This document shows, in pieces, positions 45,300-59,991 of a DNA stretch of 64,000 bases. Made by a program: the position numbers and the translations under genes. The notes below the pieces were generated by a model. It did no database searches and had not been told where the DNA came from. It saw only the letters and a list, made by a program, of their open reading frames with translations. Each line of letters opens with the position of its first letter. The stretch's first letter is position 1. The stretch is taken from the NCBI GenBank assembly GCA_905331475.1, contig CAJNYU010003342.1:36738-100737 (forward strand), read 5' to 3'. This DNA is from Rotaria socialis (lineage: Eukaryota > Rotifera > Eurotatoria > Philodinida > Philodinidae).

Positions 45300-47505
45300 G
45301 ATTTAGAATCTTCAACAATTGTAAAAGCAAATATGTAAAAGATGAGTATGATTCATTGTGTGAGTATAGTAGAATAGTAGAAACGAATGATGCAAAAAAC
45401 AAATTAATATAGCGAGAAAAAGGGGAGAGAGAAAATAAAGAATTACAATAAAAAAGAGGGGGGTGAAGTTAAGTATTATGAAAAGAAAAAAATAAAAGAC
45501 GCAGTATTCGTCGAGCTGGTTTTTCCCAGCAAACTCAATATACCTACCTGAGAATAAATATTATTGTGATAAAGTAAGTATATAAACACTGCCATATTTA
45601 TTTTTCTATAATCTGTTCGCTATTGGAGAATTTTCTGCTTCAATACAATTTTCATATTCATGATATCATGATATTGTCTTTAAATAACTCTCAATCGTCT
45701 TCCAATAGAACTTAGTCAACTAAAACATTGTTTCAATTAAGAAGAGAATAATCGTACAAATACGAAAAAGACAATGTCGTAGATAGGATAAACTTATCCT
45801 ATATACGTTACTAAAATAAACTACTTGTTTCCTCGTAAAAATCAATGAACTTAAGTGAAATAAAAAATATCCATAATTGCTTTCCGCGTATGTCATGTCA
45901 TTTGGATAACACCATGCCGTTGGAACCAAACAAATAATGCATATATGGTTAATCAGAAGATACTGTTTTTCATGCAGGCTTATTCCGACTGTCACAAATC
46001 ATATGAAGTGTGCTTGTTTCATCTGAGAATATCTTCCAAAGCTAACTTTTATTCAATTTTTTAAATAAATATGCTTTTTCACGTGCACATAAATGTATCA
46101 TTTTCTTTGATACTCGATGATTATTCAGTGAATCAACCTAATTTGAATAGGCAGAGTTAAGAACTAATAGATCAGTATTTTCTTCCCTATTTCTATAATA
46201 ATATATGCTCATATTTCATCTATAGAATTCTACATTAAGACTATAAGCAACTCTATTTCTTATTTTATACTTGATATTTCGAATCATTAATTGTTTTAGA
46301 CTTTTTTTGATTGTTGTATAATTTTTTCTAACCATATTATTCATAAGTTTATCCATTTGATAGCACATGTAACGAGGCAAACTTATGTAAAGTATTTCTC
46401 GGCACCTTGTTTTAGACAAAACTGTGAGCGAAAATAGCTTGACAGATATGCATAAAACTGAAAATAATTATATATGCTGTCTATGTACTCTAATTGTTCG
46501 TGTGCTACTAGACATTATGAAGTCTAACGCAAACGATGCATAGTAGATAATCATAGTAATAATAGTTATAACTGATTATTGTACACTAAAAACAAACCTT
46601 TTATCTACTTCAAACTAACCTGTCAAATGCTTAACAATTTAAATCATTTAACAGTTCTGATAATAAAGCTCATATATGTAAAACTTTTCTTCGATTTGAT
46701 TGCTCTTTGTGACAACTATGAAATAACAGCACTTGATTCATTACTCTTATGCTTATAAAATCAATGCGGTAGATGTGTCTGAAATATCGTGGTACTGTGT
46801 AACACATAGGTAATTCGTACTCTGACGTCATAATTGAAACTATATTCATTTAATACGAAGTCTCTTTTGAAATTTTATGGTACCATGAAAGCTCCGATTT
46901 CTGATCCAAACAAGTGCATTTAGATTAATTTTTTGCTAATATCTATATGAGAGAAGATATTCATTTTGTTTTTCATCATAATGATTTGTATATTAAGTAT
47001 GTCTACAAATTTTTATTTTGTGTGACATTCAAATAACGAATGTCTAAGTGGTTACCACGTATTGATGAATTGTAACAACTCAAGAGAAAAAGTTTATGTT
47101 TTTAAAACAGTTTTTTAGACAAAATATAAAGGTTAACGTTTTCGAATGAAGAAAATAAAAGAAATTATCTAGGTGTAATACAAAAAAGAAAAAAACACCC
47201 ACACATCCTTTTAGAAAGAAAAAAAAATGATCGTATATACATACTATATATGTAATAATTCTGAAGAGAAAACTGCATAGGATGCACTCAAAATTTCATG
47301 TTTCAAACGCTACGACAGGTAAAGTTGATATTATTCTTCGTTTCTATTGGATACCATGGAGTGATGAGGTTTCTTTCTTCTTAGACAAATAAATATTACT
47401 AAAATGTAACAAAAACCTCGATAAGTTTTACTTTCTCTTATTATAGAAGATAATGATTCATAAGAAATAGGCTCAAAAATTCCACTCTTTTAAATACAAT
47501 ACTAG
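45300..47505. other. Spacer between Rel-like B and C
   Basis: AT-rich, no recognisable gene. The part near 45290-45600 should include the 5' leader and promoter of gene B; no clear TATA box or motif can be singled out. Confidence 0.4.
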
Positions 47506-47509
47506 AATT

Positions 47510-49770
47510 ATATTTTACATTTGTCAAGTTGTTCACGTTTAATCATTTCTTTTTTTAATTGTCGCTTTTGATAAAAATTAAACATACGTATTGGTACACT
47601 GTAAACATGTATATTAGAAGATTTTCATATGATAATAAACACTTACTCCTGCCATTCTCTTGCAAGCTAATTTTCAGACAAACATTTCGCGTTTGCAAAT
47701 CTAACTAATGTTATTTATCGCATCGATTAAAATTAAAATAATTAAGAACGTTCTCGTAATTCAACAGATCTTTGTTGACCTTTGTTTTTTCTTGTACGAC
47801 GACTTTCGAAGAGTGACACTTATTCTCAACAGTTCTAGTACCCATAGCAAGATACATGGATTGAGCACCGCGCGGAGCTACCTAAAAAATAAGTAGAGAG
47901 TTAAATGGTTCGATTTTTTAAAACATAAACCAGTGTATTATTTTCAGTTGAATGTATGTGCGTTGACCTCCGGTACCTTGCAATAGTCCGATCACTTTCT
48001 TTGTTTCATTTGTTACGCTTTTGTTTTTCTTCTTTTTTTCTGATTATTTTCTCAGTGTTTGGGCGTTTGATTTTTTTATTGGTTTGCTTTTTAGTTTTGG
48101 AATTAAATCGGTCGGATATCGAATATCCCATGCTTATGTTGGATGTATAAAAATTTCTGGTTCCCGACATGAATAGTTTCATGATGTTGATCGAGAATCA
48201 ATTGGAGTGACTTATGTTGTGCTTGACAAATCAATGGATGGAGATGTGCGACTGTGAGAAATGCTTCGATCTTCCTGGCATACACATTGAGTTGAACTAA
48301 ACAATGGAATCAGTCTACATTTGATTCTCATGTTTCCTTCGTTACTTGCATTCGTGTTTGATCATGGTTGTGGAAATTAGTAGAAATAGCAGCATTATCA
48401 TATGGTAATATATATATATATATTGTGTAGTTCGTGGCGGACAAATATTTAATGAATTGAGTGTTCGTTCTGGACAATGTATAATATCTCTTGACGAACT
48501 ATGGTTGTAAAGATTAGGGCGGCAGTTCTGAACATCAAATATGAATGAATCAATTTCTCTTCACAATTTTACCGTATGCTTGAATGGCGAGTGATATTGG
48601 ATTTGCGTCAATAATTTTGTCTTTAATATTATTTATACAAGTTTCGATTTGCGCTGTTCGGTGATAAGTGCGACTTTCTAAAATAATAAACAAAAAGTTT
48701 TGATATTAATATTAGCTTTTTGATTTACTTGAATTAAAATCATTACTAATGAAAACATATATATTATCAACCATTATATCCAGATAAATTAATGATTTGT
48801 GAAATTATATTCATGTCATATGTTACTACTAGAAGAGTGTTGGAGAAAATTTGAAACCAGGGAATTTTGTTTTTGAAAAAGTAAACTGGTAGCTATTGGA
48901 GTAGAAATGTCATAAACGCTCATACATTCAACTTCATTTGGCAGATCGCTTTCCAATATGCAGTGTTGTGGTAATGCATTGTTTGAATTTTCATTTTTCG
49001 GAAATTTTAAAAGACTAGAATTAATAAAATTATCTATATGTTGTGGTCCTGCAGTTTGTACTGTAACTTCATCATTTTCAATAATGCCGTCTTCTGGTGA
49101 CGCTAGATTCATTCATGAGTACTTCAAACATAAAATAGTTTTAGATTAAAAATTTGTTGTAAATCTTACTTTCAAAATTTCGTTTTTGTGTATTTTCATG
49201 ATTGCTTGGAAAATATGTTTGTATTTCACCCTTAGTATTTGTAGCACAACAACGAAGCAAATAAAAAGTTTTGATGATAGTACATAATATAAGCAATTTT
49301 ACGAGAGCATTCTTCTTGTTCGGTTTTATTTGAACTTTCATCGTACCAGTAACAACTTCAATTACGGTTGAGCAATTATAAGTAAATCATATTATACTGC
49401 ACAATCATCTAAAATGGACTTCAATAGCTGTGGTGTTGCAGTCGGTGATATACCATCAAGAAGATGTCGTATTCAAATAAAGCGATCATTTATATTGAGA
49501 CCTGAACTTGATGTGGATTTCATACATTGAGACAGATCAGTACATGCATGTCCTTGGATATGAGTAATCGATGATCTAAAGAATATATAAACTTGAGCAT
49601 TTATACATAGGACTAAAAAGGTGATGCAATACATAGATGATTCACCAAATTATTGAACAATCGAAGAACGCTCTGGTGCTTGAATCCACAGAGCCAATGA
49701 TGTATCCCTTGTGAGAAAGTCCTCTTGTTTCTGTGGATGCAAATGAAGATTTTATTTCATGTATTTCGTT
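47510..49770 (-). pseudogene. Rel-like copy C, decayed full-length copy
   Basis: Colinear with B and A but broken. From the 5' end: a remnant aligned to B's PSTVPKSVQHLMYYITF at 49680-49620 (with an in-frame stop), HACTDLSQCMKS at 49540, SPTATPQLLKSILDD then stop at 49440-49380, a frameshifted YV/LLRCCATNTKGEIQTYFPS at 49290-49200, a linker at 49112-48830 aligned to B's, a helical exon (RTAQIETCINNIKDKIIDAN), and the Rel-like part: GTGGQRTYIQLK at 47950, MYLAMGTRTVENKCHSSKVV at 47860, VCLKISLQENGRS at 47670 and VPIRMFNFYQKRQLKKEMI at 47595, with stops at both 47710 (after FNFNRCDK) and about 47525. Splice sites are mostly retained. Upstream (49829-49905) is a purine-rich tract with a duplicated AGAGAAGCATAAAGAAAG. 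Confidence 0.75.
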
Positions 49771-50034
49771 CCAGTGACAATCTAAACTATTAGCGTTTAA
49801 TATGAATATATACGTATACGCAGTGGACTGGAAAAAAAAAGAGAAGCATAAAGAAAGAAAAAGAAAAAAGAGAAGCATAAAGAAAGAAGAAAAAAAAAGA
49901 ACATAAAGAAGTTGGGGTATCCCCAATTAGGATTCTCAACTGATTCTTATGAATGTACCTGCAAATATTTGTCAAGAGAACCATGCTATCAGTGCATGAC
50001 TGCGCCTTGATTAAACTTCTAATATTATTCATAG

Positions 50035-52930
50035 TTGATATACTACAAAATATTTAGAGAAGAAATCATTTAACGTCCACCAAGAAAATAAACTCTATTA
50101 AGTCAATATATGATGACACATATCGTGCCACTCGCTTACTTTTCTTTAACCAATAGCAAAATAAGATTATTTCTATTTTTTCGTAGCAAAGTTGTTGATT
50201 ATAATCCTTGATCGAAATAATTTTATTTTCGAATAACTGGTATGAATCTCATCAAACTTTGCACATTCGTTATATACAAGCGAATAATACGATGGTAAAA
50301 TAAATATATTATTCCAGTTGATTTATTCCCAATCGTGATGAATCATGCGGCATGTGCTTATTTTAGAAGAAAGACACCGTCAAGGTTGCCTAAATCAAAG
50401 ATAATAATCAGTCACGTATATCTACCTGTTATCTTATGAGCTCATCAGCCGAAGCATAATTCATCCTCATTGGATCTTTTTTTACTTGAATATACATTTA
50501 AGATTATAATGTTAACTATTTTAGTAATATCATCTCTCAAAATATGCAGTACTCAATGTCGATTGCAAGTTTTAAACTTGTGCTAAATAATTATCGATAT
50601 GTTACCAAAGCCGTCCATGGGCGAAAACGAGGATGAAACAAAATGATCGATCATCGCGAATTGATGAGAAATATTTATTTCCAAACTCATTCGTTTAATA
50701 CGTGAAGATTTCAAAAAAAAATTATTTTTTAAAGCTCATTTGTTTCAGAGATTTAAGTGTAACTAACAGACTATTAATACAGGTCACTTCAGGAAGTCAT
50801 ACCAAGGCACTATTTATTATTGTGAAGTTGCAAATCAAACTATTAACATTATTTTAAATCATGTTAGCTATTATTTTGATTTCTATTTGGTGTAAAAATA
50901 GTTACTCCCTATATTTCTTTATCAAATGAGTATGCGATTTAGACTACATCTCTATCATTTAATTGGTCTTCAACAATCTGAGAAAACGTGTGAAAGTGGG
51001 TTTCAATTTTACTTGGAATACTATAGATGCCAATCGTCATATATGTTGTGTACGATTCAAGTCTATTCGTTGAACTGATCTTTTGAATTGAATAATACGA
51101 AATATATGTTTTTGTAATTCATATGTGAAATAAATACATCAATTTTTATTTTCATAATAATCATTTTTATACGATTTATAGTAGACACTCTTCAAGTTTT
51201 CGCTTTATTTGAAATTGAAATTAATAATATCTCAATATTTGCATGATTCACATCAAATGTGATAACTCGAGGAGATTTTGTGTGTGTGGTAAAAGTAGTT
51301 ATTTAAACAAAAAAGCATACAGACAGCTATTTTGTAGATGCAGAGAAAACAAACGTGTCCCATATCAAATGTAAACATAAACAGCTCCATTTGCAAGAGA
51401 GGAAAAAACCAATCCAACCAAAAAATTTTTTCGATATGAAAAAGAACCAGCTTGTTTATAAATAAGAAGCCAAGTAGCCTGCGTCTTACACTCATTCGAT
51501 ATGTAGATTTTCAATCATTCGTAACGAGGAATTTTCCTGATTCAATAATATTGTTGTCATCGAGTTGAGTTTATATACAAGAATATATATATTGAGAAAT
51601 GTTCTTTGTATGATTTCAATACTGAGTTTCTAAACTCAAGAAAACAAAATGTTCTGGTTCTCTCAGTATAAATTACGTTATCGACTAGTTTTAATATCAT
51701 TTTGAAAGATTTGCTACGTATGGCGAATTTTTGTGAAACTTTAAGGAGTTCAAAAAGTAAATAAATTATGAAAAAATCCAACGCGCGTATGAACTACAAT
51801 GCTACACAGGATATGAGAGCGGACATATGCGAGTATTATATGGCTAGCAGTAAAATGCTCTGTTCAATATTTATATCTGTTGGTCTATTTTCTTTATGAA
51901 ATAATTTTGTTTTCCAAATAGCCAATTTCTGTGTAGAATGACCCTACCGGTACATGTTTCATTTTAGAAAAAAATCTGTCGTAGTAAAAGTTCTACATGC
52001 TTTTGTTACTTTATTTGAAGAGGAATCATGTTACACATTGACTCAGTATTAGCAGTAAATTAAAATTAAGCCACGAGAAAATCCTCCACTATCTGTGTAA
52101 AATCGTGTTCGTTTGTTTTTCATAAATTATTTTCGCTTAAATCAGCATTAGAATTACATATTAACCATTGAAGTCAAAAACTAAAAAAACACAGTCAGAT
52201 ATTTTTTGCATTGAATTTATCTCGAATTGTGAATTTACTATCAATAAATTATACACTAAATAAAGATTGAGAAATATTCGGATTTGCGTCAATGATTCAA
52301 TTTTGATGCGCATGAGACTTCGGGAAAATTCAAAAATAAATTGTGTTAAATAGTTGCTCTCTGGGTGGTTTTGATCACATGCATTCTCTATCCTTTGTTT
52401 TCTATTACATGCAATGACTTGTTCGTTGCCTAATTATGAAAAATCTTCAGAATTTGGCAAAGTATTGATTTCGAGCAATAGCCATTCTACTATCTAGAAA
52501 CAGAGCATAAAAAACTCAATCTTTTATCTAGTTACTTAACACCTATTCCGTTTTTTTTTTGTGTAAAATCGTCGACGAATTTCTATTTATTGATGATTTT
52601 TCTGTTTAACATGTAGGACGAAAAAGCAATTGGATTTTCACAATTTGATGATTCCAAACTTTTGATTTTCTTTATATTGACTGAGTATTTTGTTTTCTAA
52701 GAAAATTTTCAATCCAATCTAACACATGACTTTTGTTCATAAACGTTGGCCGTTTTGCTTCTTATCATTACGTATAGTGCAAGTGACACGATTATAAAAT
52801 ACTTGCGACGCATTTTTATATTTAGATATTTTCATGAACGTATTTGAAAAAAAATCATAACAGATACGTACAGATCACTGAAGCAAGTCTCTCTGGTTTT
52901 GGATCTTCAAGAAATTAAAAGAGTAAAATT
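50035..52930. other. Region without recognisable genes
   Basis: AT-rich spacer between copies C and D. Frames on the minus strand at 51495-51253 and 51781-51557 are hydrophobic and low-complexity and show no splice-linked continuation. Confidence 0.4.
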
Positions 52931-52932
52931 AT

Positions 52933-54333
52933 ATATGAGTGCATTGCAACTTTTTGGTACAATTCACGCGAACAGATGAAAGTGAACCTATACAATTTTT
53001 GAGTAGTGCATTTTATCACAATCTATGCCAGTAGTGCGCAAAAAATATTTCCTAACACTTGATCGATTATTAACGGAAATATGGCCCTTTTATATATGTA
53101 TGACTTTTTCTACTTGTGGGTGATTCCATGCGAAAACAATCACACTTTGAAAGTTCAAAATTTATATATAGCAGAAATCAGTACATGATCATAGATGTAG
53201 TGGTCGATGCAGTTGTCACGAAAAATTGAAATTTGTTTTTATTCACCAGCAACCCTGGAGGGGAGTACGGCAATTTCGAAAAAAACATTTTTCATTTTTA
53301 TGGAGAACCACGTTGACGATGCTATCTCGGACCATGTCCTAATTCGTGCTAGGTACGAATTTTTAAATAAAAATGGAAGCTAGACAATAGTGCGCTTTTT
53401 TATGTTTATGCTGAATAATTTTTTTCGAAAAAACCGTCGACATCTTCAACATTTTCGCTTTTGAGGTCATTATTTTTTTCCCAAATGATACTCTATGATC
53501 GCTTCCCACTTAACTACGTTGAAAAAAATATTTTTAAATGAGCCGTAGTGAAAATATTCGCGAGAAATTGTCATTCTAGATACTTTTCTTGAAATTGTCA
53601 TTCTACATTTCTCAGTATAATGTAAATTTCTCCGGAATAGAAGATGATTCGGGGCTGAAATTTTTATCACTGATAGACCTTGTTAGTTTATATCTTGAGT
53701 AAAAATTTAAGCCTAATCGCACTAATCGTCGAGGAGTTATAAAGCATCCAATTTTCAAATTGTCATTCTACAAAGTGAGTATAATGACCTTTTTCTCAGA
53801 AAGTCTTCTTGTTTTTATCGATAAGGAAAGGTAGCAACACAGAGTTTTTTCTTACCATTTTGTTACTCAAAGAGTTGTCTTTCCTTTCGTATGATCTCTG
53901 CGTCATCAGCTTTATCAGTAGTCGAACTGTAATCACGTTTGTGCACATTCTACAAAAAAATACAGTGTCTGTCAAATAATGTGAACGCTGGACGAACGAG
54001 AGAATGAAGTATAAAATGCAAATCCATAATATACTTCGATAGAGCATTGAACGCTGTACAAAATAGCCTATTTAAATATTTTTTCTCTTGCTGTTCTATA
54101 GTCCAAAAATTAATTTTTCTTCTCGCGTCAGTAAAAACTAACATTTTTTTGTCATGTTTTCCTTATAACTCAGCGACTGTATGAGGTAGAGAGCTGAAAT
54201 TTTGTGTGTCAGTGGAACATACTAGACTCAATAGCTGATGAAAAAATTATCAAAATCGGCTGAGAGGAAAAAAGTTATTAGACAAATACAGCTAAAACGC
54301 AAAATGTACCAAAAAGTTGCAATTCACTCATAT
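52933..54333. mobile_element. 1.4-kb DNA-transposon-like element
   Basis: The ends are inverted repeats of 29 bp with one mismatch: ATATGAGTGCATTGCAACTT at the left, and the complement of ATATGAGTGAATTGCAACTT at the right, both continuing TTTTGGTACA. The body has no long frame with transposase motifs, so it looks non-autonomous or decayed. It contains repeated ATTGTCATTCTA words (53570, 53590, 53760). It lies between Rel-like copies C and D. Confidence 0.7.
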
Positions 54334-54497
54334 TCATAAAGTAACTTTTATTAAAGACAAAAATAATACAATAAAATTCAAACATATGGTACAAAATATT
54401 TGAGAAATGCAACACAAAGACTTTGGAGAAAGACTTTTTAACAACGATCGGGAAGATGATCAGTAGCACTATTCGATATTTCATGACTAAAATGTTC

Positions 54498-55683
54498 TTA
54501 TAATTCACGTGGATCTAGCAGACATGCATGTCCTTGATTGATTTTTTTTTGTGACACACGAGGTCGGCTCGTTAATTTACCTACATACAAAATATGATAG
54601 ATGAGAAGTAACAAACAATCAATGATATTTACTCTCTCGAATAATGACTGAATATGTTGGCAAAGACACAGGTTCAAAATGGTTATTATCAAGGACGCAG
54701 AACCAGAAAGCTAGCTTACATGAATCTAACTGGTTCGATTCGATTATATCTTTAGTTATCATGTGATTTTGATATAAATTAAACATGTGAAATCGTACTC
54801 TAAATAAGAAAATTAAAGTCATAGTAGAAGCTTTGAAAAAAAGAAGATGTCAATCACTTACTCTTTTAATCCAGCAGCGCACTCTTCAGAATTGATTTGA
54901 AAATAAACGCACCTTGACGAGGGATCGAAATAATCTGTTGGATTACATGCATCGAAATTTAAACGGGCAAGATTGTTATCACGAGATAGTTGACTTTCTA
55001 TTACACTGGTTCGTGGTGGTACAATAACTTTCGAAACATGACATTGATCATCGACGGTTACAACGTTCACAGCAAGATACAATTGACGATCAGTTATTGG
55101 AGGAACCTTTAAAGGAAATAGGTTTTTATATGATCGATTGTTATGGTAGAGAAATGAAAATATTACTTTTATTCGAATTGGTGTGCGTTGAGGACCATCG
55201 CCAGACAAATATGGAATATGTTTTTTCGCTAAATCTTTCATACTTCGATAGTGCCATTCCGCTTTTGGTTGCGTTACTATTAGTGGCGATGGCAATACAA
55301 AAGTTCCTACCATTGGTGGAGCAAAAATATGACTAGGTTTTGGGAGTGCAGTTTCAGATAATGGTAATGGATCTTGATTGGATATTGGTCGTTTAGCAGA
55401 TGGATAACGTATACTATTAATTGTTAAATCCAGAGGGGAGTCTGGTACACCTTTATCACAGAATTCAACATCTGATTCATATGAGTTTTCATTCGTATCC
55501 ATTTCTAAATAGATTAAAAAAAACAAATGAAATATCTATATTTATTGTTTAAATACTAAAGAATCAATTTGATTTTTTTTCTTTCAAATAATATCTAATT
55601 ATGTATGTATACATACCAGCATCACTGTATATCATAGGCATAGTTTGTGGTGATGAAGGGCACGTAGATCCTTGATTCGGCAT
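54498..55683 (-). CDS. Rel-like gene D, short member
   Basis: Start ATG 55683 (MPNQGSTCPSSPQTMPMIY); exon 2 from about 55505 begins MDTNENSYESDVEF. Then KAEWHYRSMKDLAKKHIP, SGDGPQRTPIRIK; exon 3 (about 55108-54859) VPPITDRQLYLAVNVVTVDD, HVSKVIVPPRTSV, FDPSSRCVYFQINSEECAAG; strong donor GTAAGT; exon 4 (54808-54635) VRFHMFNLYQ and CKLAFWFCVLDNNHFEPVSL; a last exon ends GHACLLDPREL at 54498. It lacks the N-terminal domain of A and B and the IPT-like part of B, giving about 290 residues. All frames are open. It could be a DNA-binding-only regulator or dominant partner (inference). Alternative: a truncated duplicate still open by chance. Confidence 0.6.
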
Positions 55684-55699
55684 GAATAATAAAGTCTGA

Positions 55700-58600
55700 A
55701 ATATAAATGAAAAATATTTAATTATTGAGGCAATTGTAAACGACGACTAGAAAAAGAAATATCAGCTCAGTTAAATAATATTAAAACAAGAGCACTGCAG
55801 ATTATATCTATTTAAATGAATGTCATCTCTCAATATGATTCTATTATGAGTTATTGCATTTGATTGTGTGCTAAATTTAGCTGCTATCGACAAAATTAAT
55901 GTATGCACTTGAAAAACTATTTTTTTTTCTTACTCGTTCTGCATTAAAAAGCTACCACTAAGTATTCACGTGTAAATTCAACAAAAACAAATTTCGATGA
56001 AACGAAATTGGTGTATACATTTTTGTGTAGCATTAACTTGAAAAATCGTGCGTTTATGTGAGTCTAATGACAGCTGATACGCTTTCATAATTACGTTTCA
56101 TAACTAACACTCGGACAATTCCACCAAGGATAAATCACAGATTGGAATATTACTATCTGTTACTTGTCTGGCTGCTCGTTTTAACGTAGAAGCAATTCAA
56201 GGGCGCTTGCTTCTTCTCTTTCTTTATGCTACCAAAGAAAAAAAAGTGACTATAAGATAAATATACGCAAAAGAGTCATCGTGACGACTTGGACAAAAAT
56301 GTGAATCACACCTCCCACAAGTAAATATTTATGTTGCCCCTGCCTTTCAAGGTTGTTTTTATAAAAACGAAACCATTTTGCAACCGCTCATGTGTCATTA
56401 TCAGTAAATATATTATGTTCTGAATCAAACAAAATAAAACTTGAGTGACAACAGTTGAAAGATTTTTGTTAATAAAACTGCCAGCATATATAAATTAGAT
56501 CACAAGAAATAGAGGAGCAAATAAAAGCATGATGGTAATGGATCGAAATTTGGATTTATCTTAAAAAGAATTGAATTATGTACTTCACTTAGAATTATAA
56601 CTGAAACTTGGTGAAATGAGTTTATTATGTATAATTTCCTCAAAAACTATGGTATTTTTATTATGAAACAACACTATAATCGATATGTAAGCTACCTAAA
56701 GAACCTTTTTCTTTTACTATAGGAGTCCGGGTCTGCTATTGTATCTGATTTATTTTTGTAAGTTTTAACTAAAAAGATAACTTAAACTATGAAATATTTC
56801 GTTAGGGAAATTACAAATTATAAGATAATATTTTCCTCAGCTGTTAAAGATTTCCTTGGATAAAATACTGCAAATTATGCCCAGTGAGACATAGTTCTAT
56901 TAAGTAAAATTCTAATTTAGTGAGAAATGAACTGATGTGCAGGAATCTTCTACTAGATCAAAGACAAAACTTCTAAAAAACAGTGGTTGTTATAGGCGAA
57001 TTTTTAATTGTAAACTGAATAATACTCAGGTTAGCTGTTCTATTCGTGTTTACATTTTAAACTGTATTTCATTTAGCTATGAAATGAATTGTTAAATAAT
57101 ATGGTAAAAATATTCTGAATACGATTAATGAAAATTTACAATCTGTGGTTAATAATTTTTTGTACTTACATCGATTGTACTAAATAATAGCTTCTTATAT
57201 ATCTACATCAATGGGTATTTTTCAAAACTACTCGGAGAATTACCTACTAAACACTTCCTTGGAGAAATTTATAGTTAGCTCTCCGAAACACGAACATCAT
57301 TATTTACACATTTTGTAACGTATACAATGCTTTATTTCCAACAGAGATGCAAAGAATTCGATGACAAAATGAAATATGAAATAATAGAAATGCATGAATA
57401 CTCAGTGTGGGTAAGAGTTGTAGTTCTGTAACTGCCATCGATTTATATCTAGGAATTTATATTCAACGTACTCATCTCAGTTGGAAGTTACCAACTCTTC
57501 TTGACAATCGAGCCAGTATGATATCAGACTTAGAATAAACATGGAAAATATCTTAGAGCAAGTCGAAAGATGGCCTTTGATACTGTCTTACGAAATATGA
57601 GCATAATTGAGCAAGCGCAAAAATTATCATGGATCATTTCTATGAAACGATAACAGCGAGAGAATGATGATTGGCTAAATAGTGAGAGAATAATAACTAA
57701 TTGTATAACCCTAGGTACTAATTTGCTCAAAGTGACTTCCTACATTACTCATCATGTTTATATATTTACTTCCTTTAGATAATAAACAAATTTATCGTCG
57801 CAATACATTTCATAATTTGTTACGTCTAATACATATCTGTTTTCGTCGATGATGAAATATACTGTAGAAGAAGATGCGACACATATTAAGCAATTAATTC
57901 AATATAGGAATTGATTCAGCCGATGGATACTATAATGATCGCTGATATCTTAAGTTACAACCGTTAATATCATAGTCTTGTTAAGGTATACATTTGGTAA
58001 AAATTTCGAGTAGGAAAAATTTAATTCTGAATGTCAAATTTATGCCCCCGTAAGGCGGCTGGACAACGTATCGATCACTTTTTAATCGAGCCATTGTTTT
58101 CACTGAGATCTCAGTGAGTTTGTGAAAGTGCCAAAAAACTTCGAACTCTTACCGTAATAATTTGTTGTGGTATTTTTTCAGGTAATAACCGACCGTGATG
58201 GTATCGAATACAGTTCATTATGCAAATTTCAGCAAAGAATCGAATCAAAAATCTGAAATTCACAAAACAAACTCGTCTTTCCAAGATCTATTTCTTAGAA
58301 AAACGCTAGTCAAAATCTGATACGAAATATTATTTATGTTCCTCCATAGAAGTTCAGTGTTAATTTTGGAAAGAGAAAATATAAAATACACGTTCTCTAA
58401 AGTAATCATTCGAAGGTGTGAAGTATTTTCGTGATATTTATAATTCACTACAGAATGCATGGGGTAGTGACTTCAAGTTTCAAAATAACTGATTAACTCG
58501 AGAACTCCCCCTTGCTCCTAATATTGACATTATTATATAACTTGATTTTGAAAAAGCAAACTCATAATACATACATAATGAAACAACAATATCACCTAAT

Positions 58601-59985
58601 TACTCTTTGTATCGACTCTTAATGAACAACTGCAAGACCTTTATAAAAACGCTCTCTATCGAATCGAAAAAAATAACATCTACTAAAGGACATTACAAGC
58701 CTTACTTCAATTTCTAAACCTTATGACCTGACCCCATAGTATTGCAGTCGATAGATCAGTCCAAAAATAAATCTTGCACTTTAATTTCGTAAGAAATTGT
58801 TTCATTCTTACTGATGTAATAAAAAATATGCGTGAAGCACTGATACTTTCGGTGAAAATAACAGTAGTCTCTATGTACCTTTGTGACTTGTGAAGGTGAA
58901 AGGTTTGACGCAGGCAGCAAAAATTTTTAAATGGGCTGATGAATATTCATTTTCGCTAAAAATAGCCTTGCAGCTTAAAGAGTACTCATACAAGAGAGAT
59001 TACATTACTCATAAAAATTGTCCTTCTCCGTCTTTTCCAACGTCGAGAAGGTTCTGTTGTGAAATTTCGCCATGCGATACACTCTGCATTCAGTTTCTTT
59101 GCAAAATTTTATTCAACTACTCTTGATAAATGAATTGATTTGATTATCCATGTGAACTTTGAGTCATGTCAACAGTAAGTTTCGTCACTAGATATCATTA
59201 AAACTTACTATCATGTGTTCTTTTGCAAATAATTTATGGCAAAGCCCATGAGAATCAACACACACTTAACCGTCATTGTTCCGTCAGATGTAAGAATGTT
59301 GACAAAAAGAACAGTAGATAACTTTTTTTTAACAAATGCAAAATAATAATACAAAAATTGAAAGTTCTTTTTGTAAATCTAATGTATTCTCTTTAGAAGA
59401 AAGTTCATTGTTTAGGAAATATTTGAACTGCTCAAATACCAGAAAAAGCTTGTTAGCGCAGCTCCTTTGGGACTAAAATGTGGAACTCACATATATCCCT
59501 TCGGCTTACTAAAGTAATTCAAAATAATCCATCTGAAAAATCTACCCTGATTTCCAAAACCTATAGTTAGATCATTGCCTATTTGCGCTTATGTCTGTAA
59601 TCGAGTATTAATTGTTAGTTCGTATATTTAACAATGACAGATACTAGTTTTCTATGGTCTGTAATGGGCAAACATTGCTTGTTCGTGTAATCTGCAATGA
59701 AAAAAAGGAAAAAATAGCAGCCTAATTAGTCAAGCTCCTAATTAGCACAATTTTCAACTCATTAATGTTTGTAATGGGGAGGGGATGGTCAGCCGCAAAA
59801 ATCTCGCTTTTAAACTTACGCTCACCATTTTCTTCGAAAATATATGTGAGTTCGACAAAATAAGATATTTAGTTACAAAATGATCAAAGTGAGATGAGGA
59901 AAGAGAAACACTAAAATAAACTTATTCTTAATTAATTAATAGCGTTATTGAAACTTCAAACGTTGTTTGCTCTGATTAATTTGTC
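55700..59985. other. Region without recognisable genes
   Basis: Long AT-rich spacer between D and the small basic gene. The frame at 58890-59126 on the plus strand (begins MKVKGLTQAAKIFKWADEYS) is open but isolated and unrecognised. No repeats with clear boundaries were seen. Confidence 0.35.
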
Positions 59986-59991
59986 GTATTT

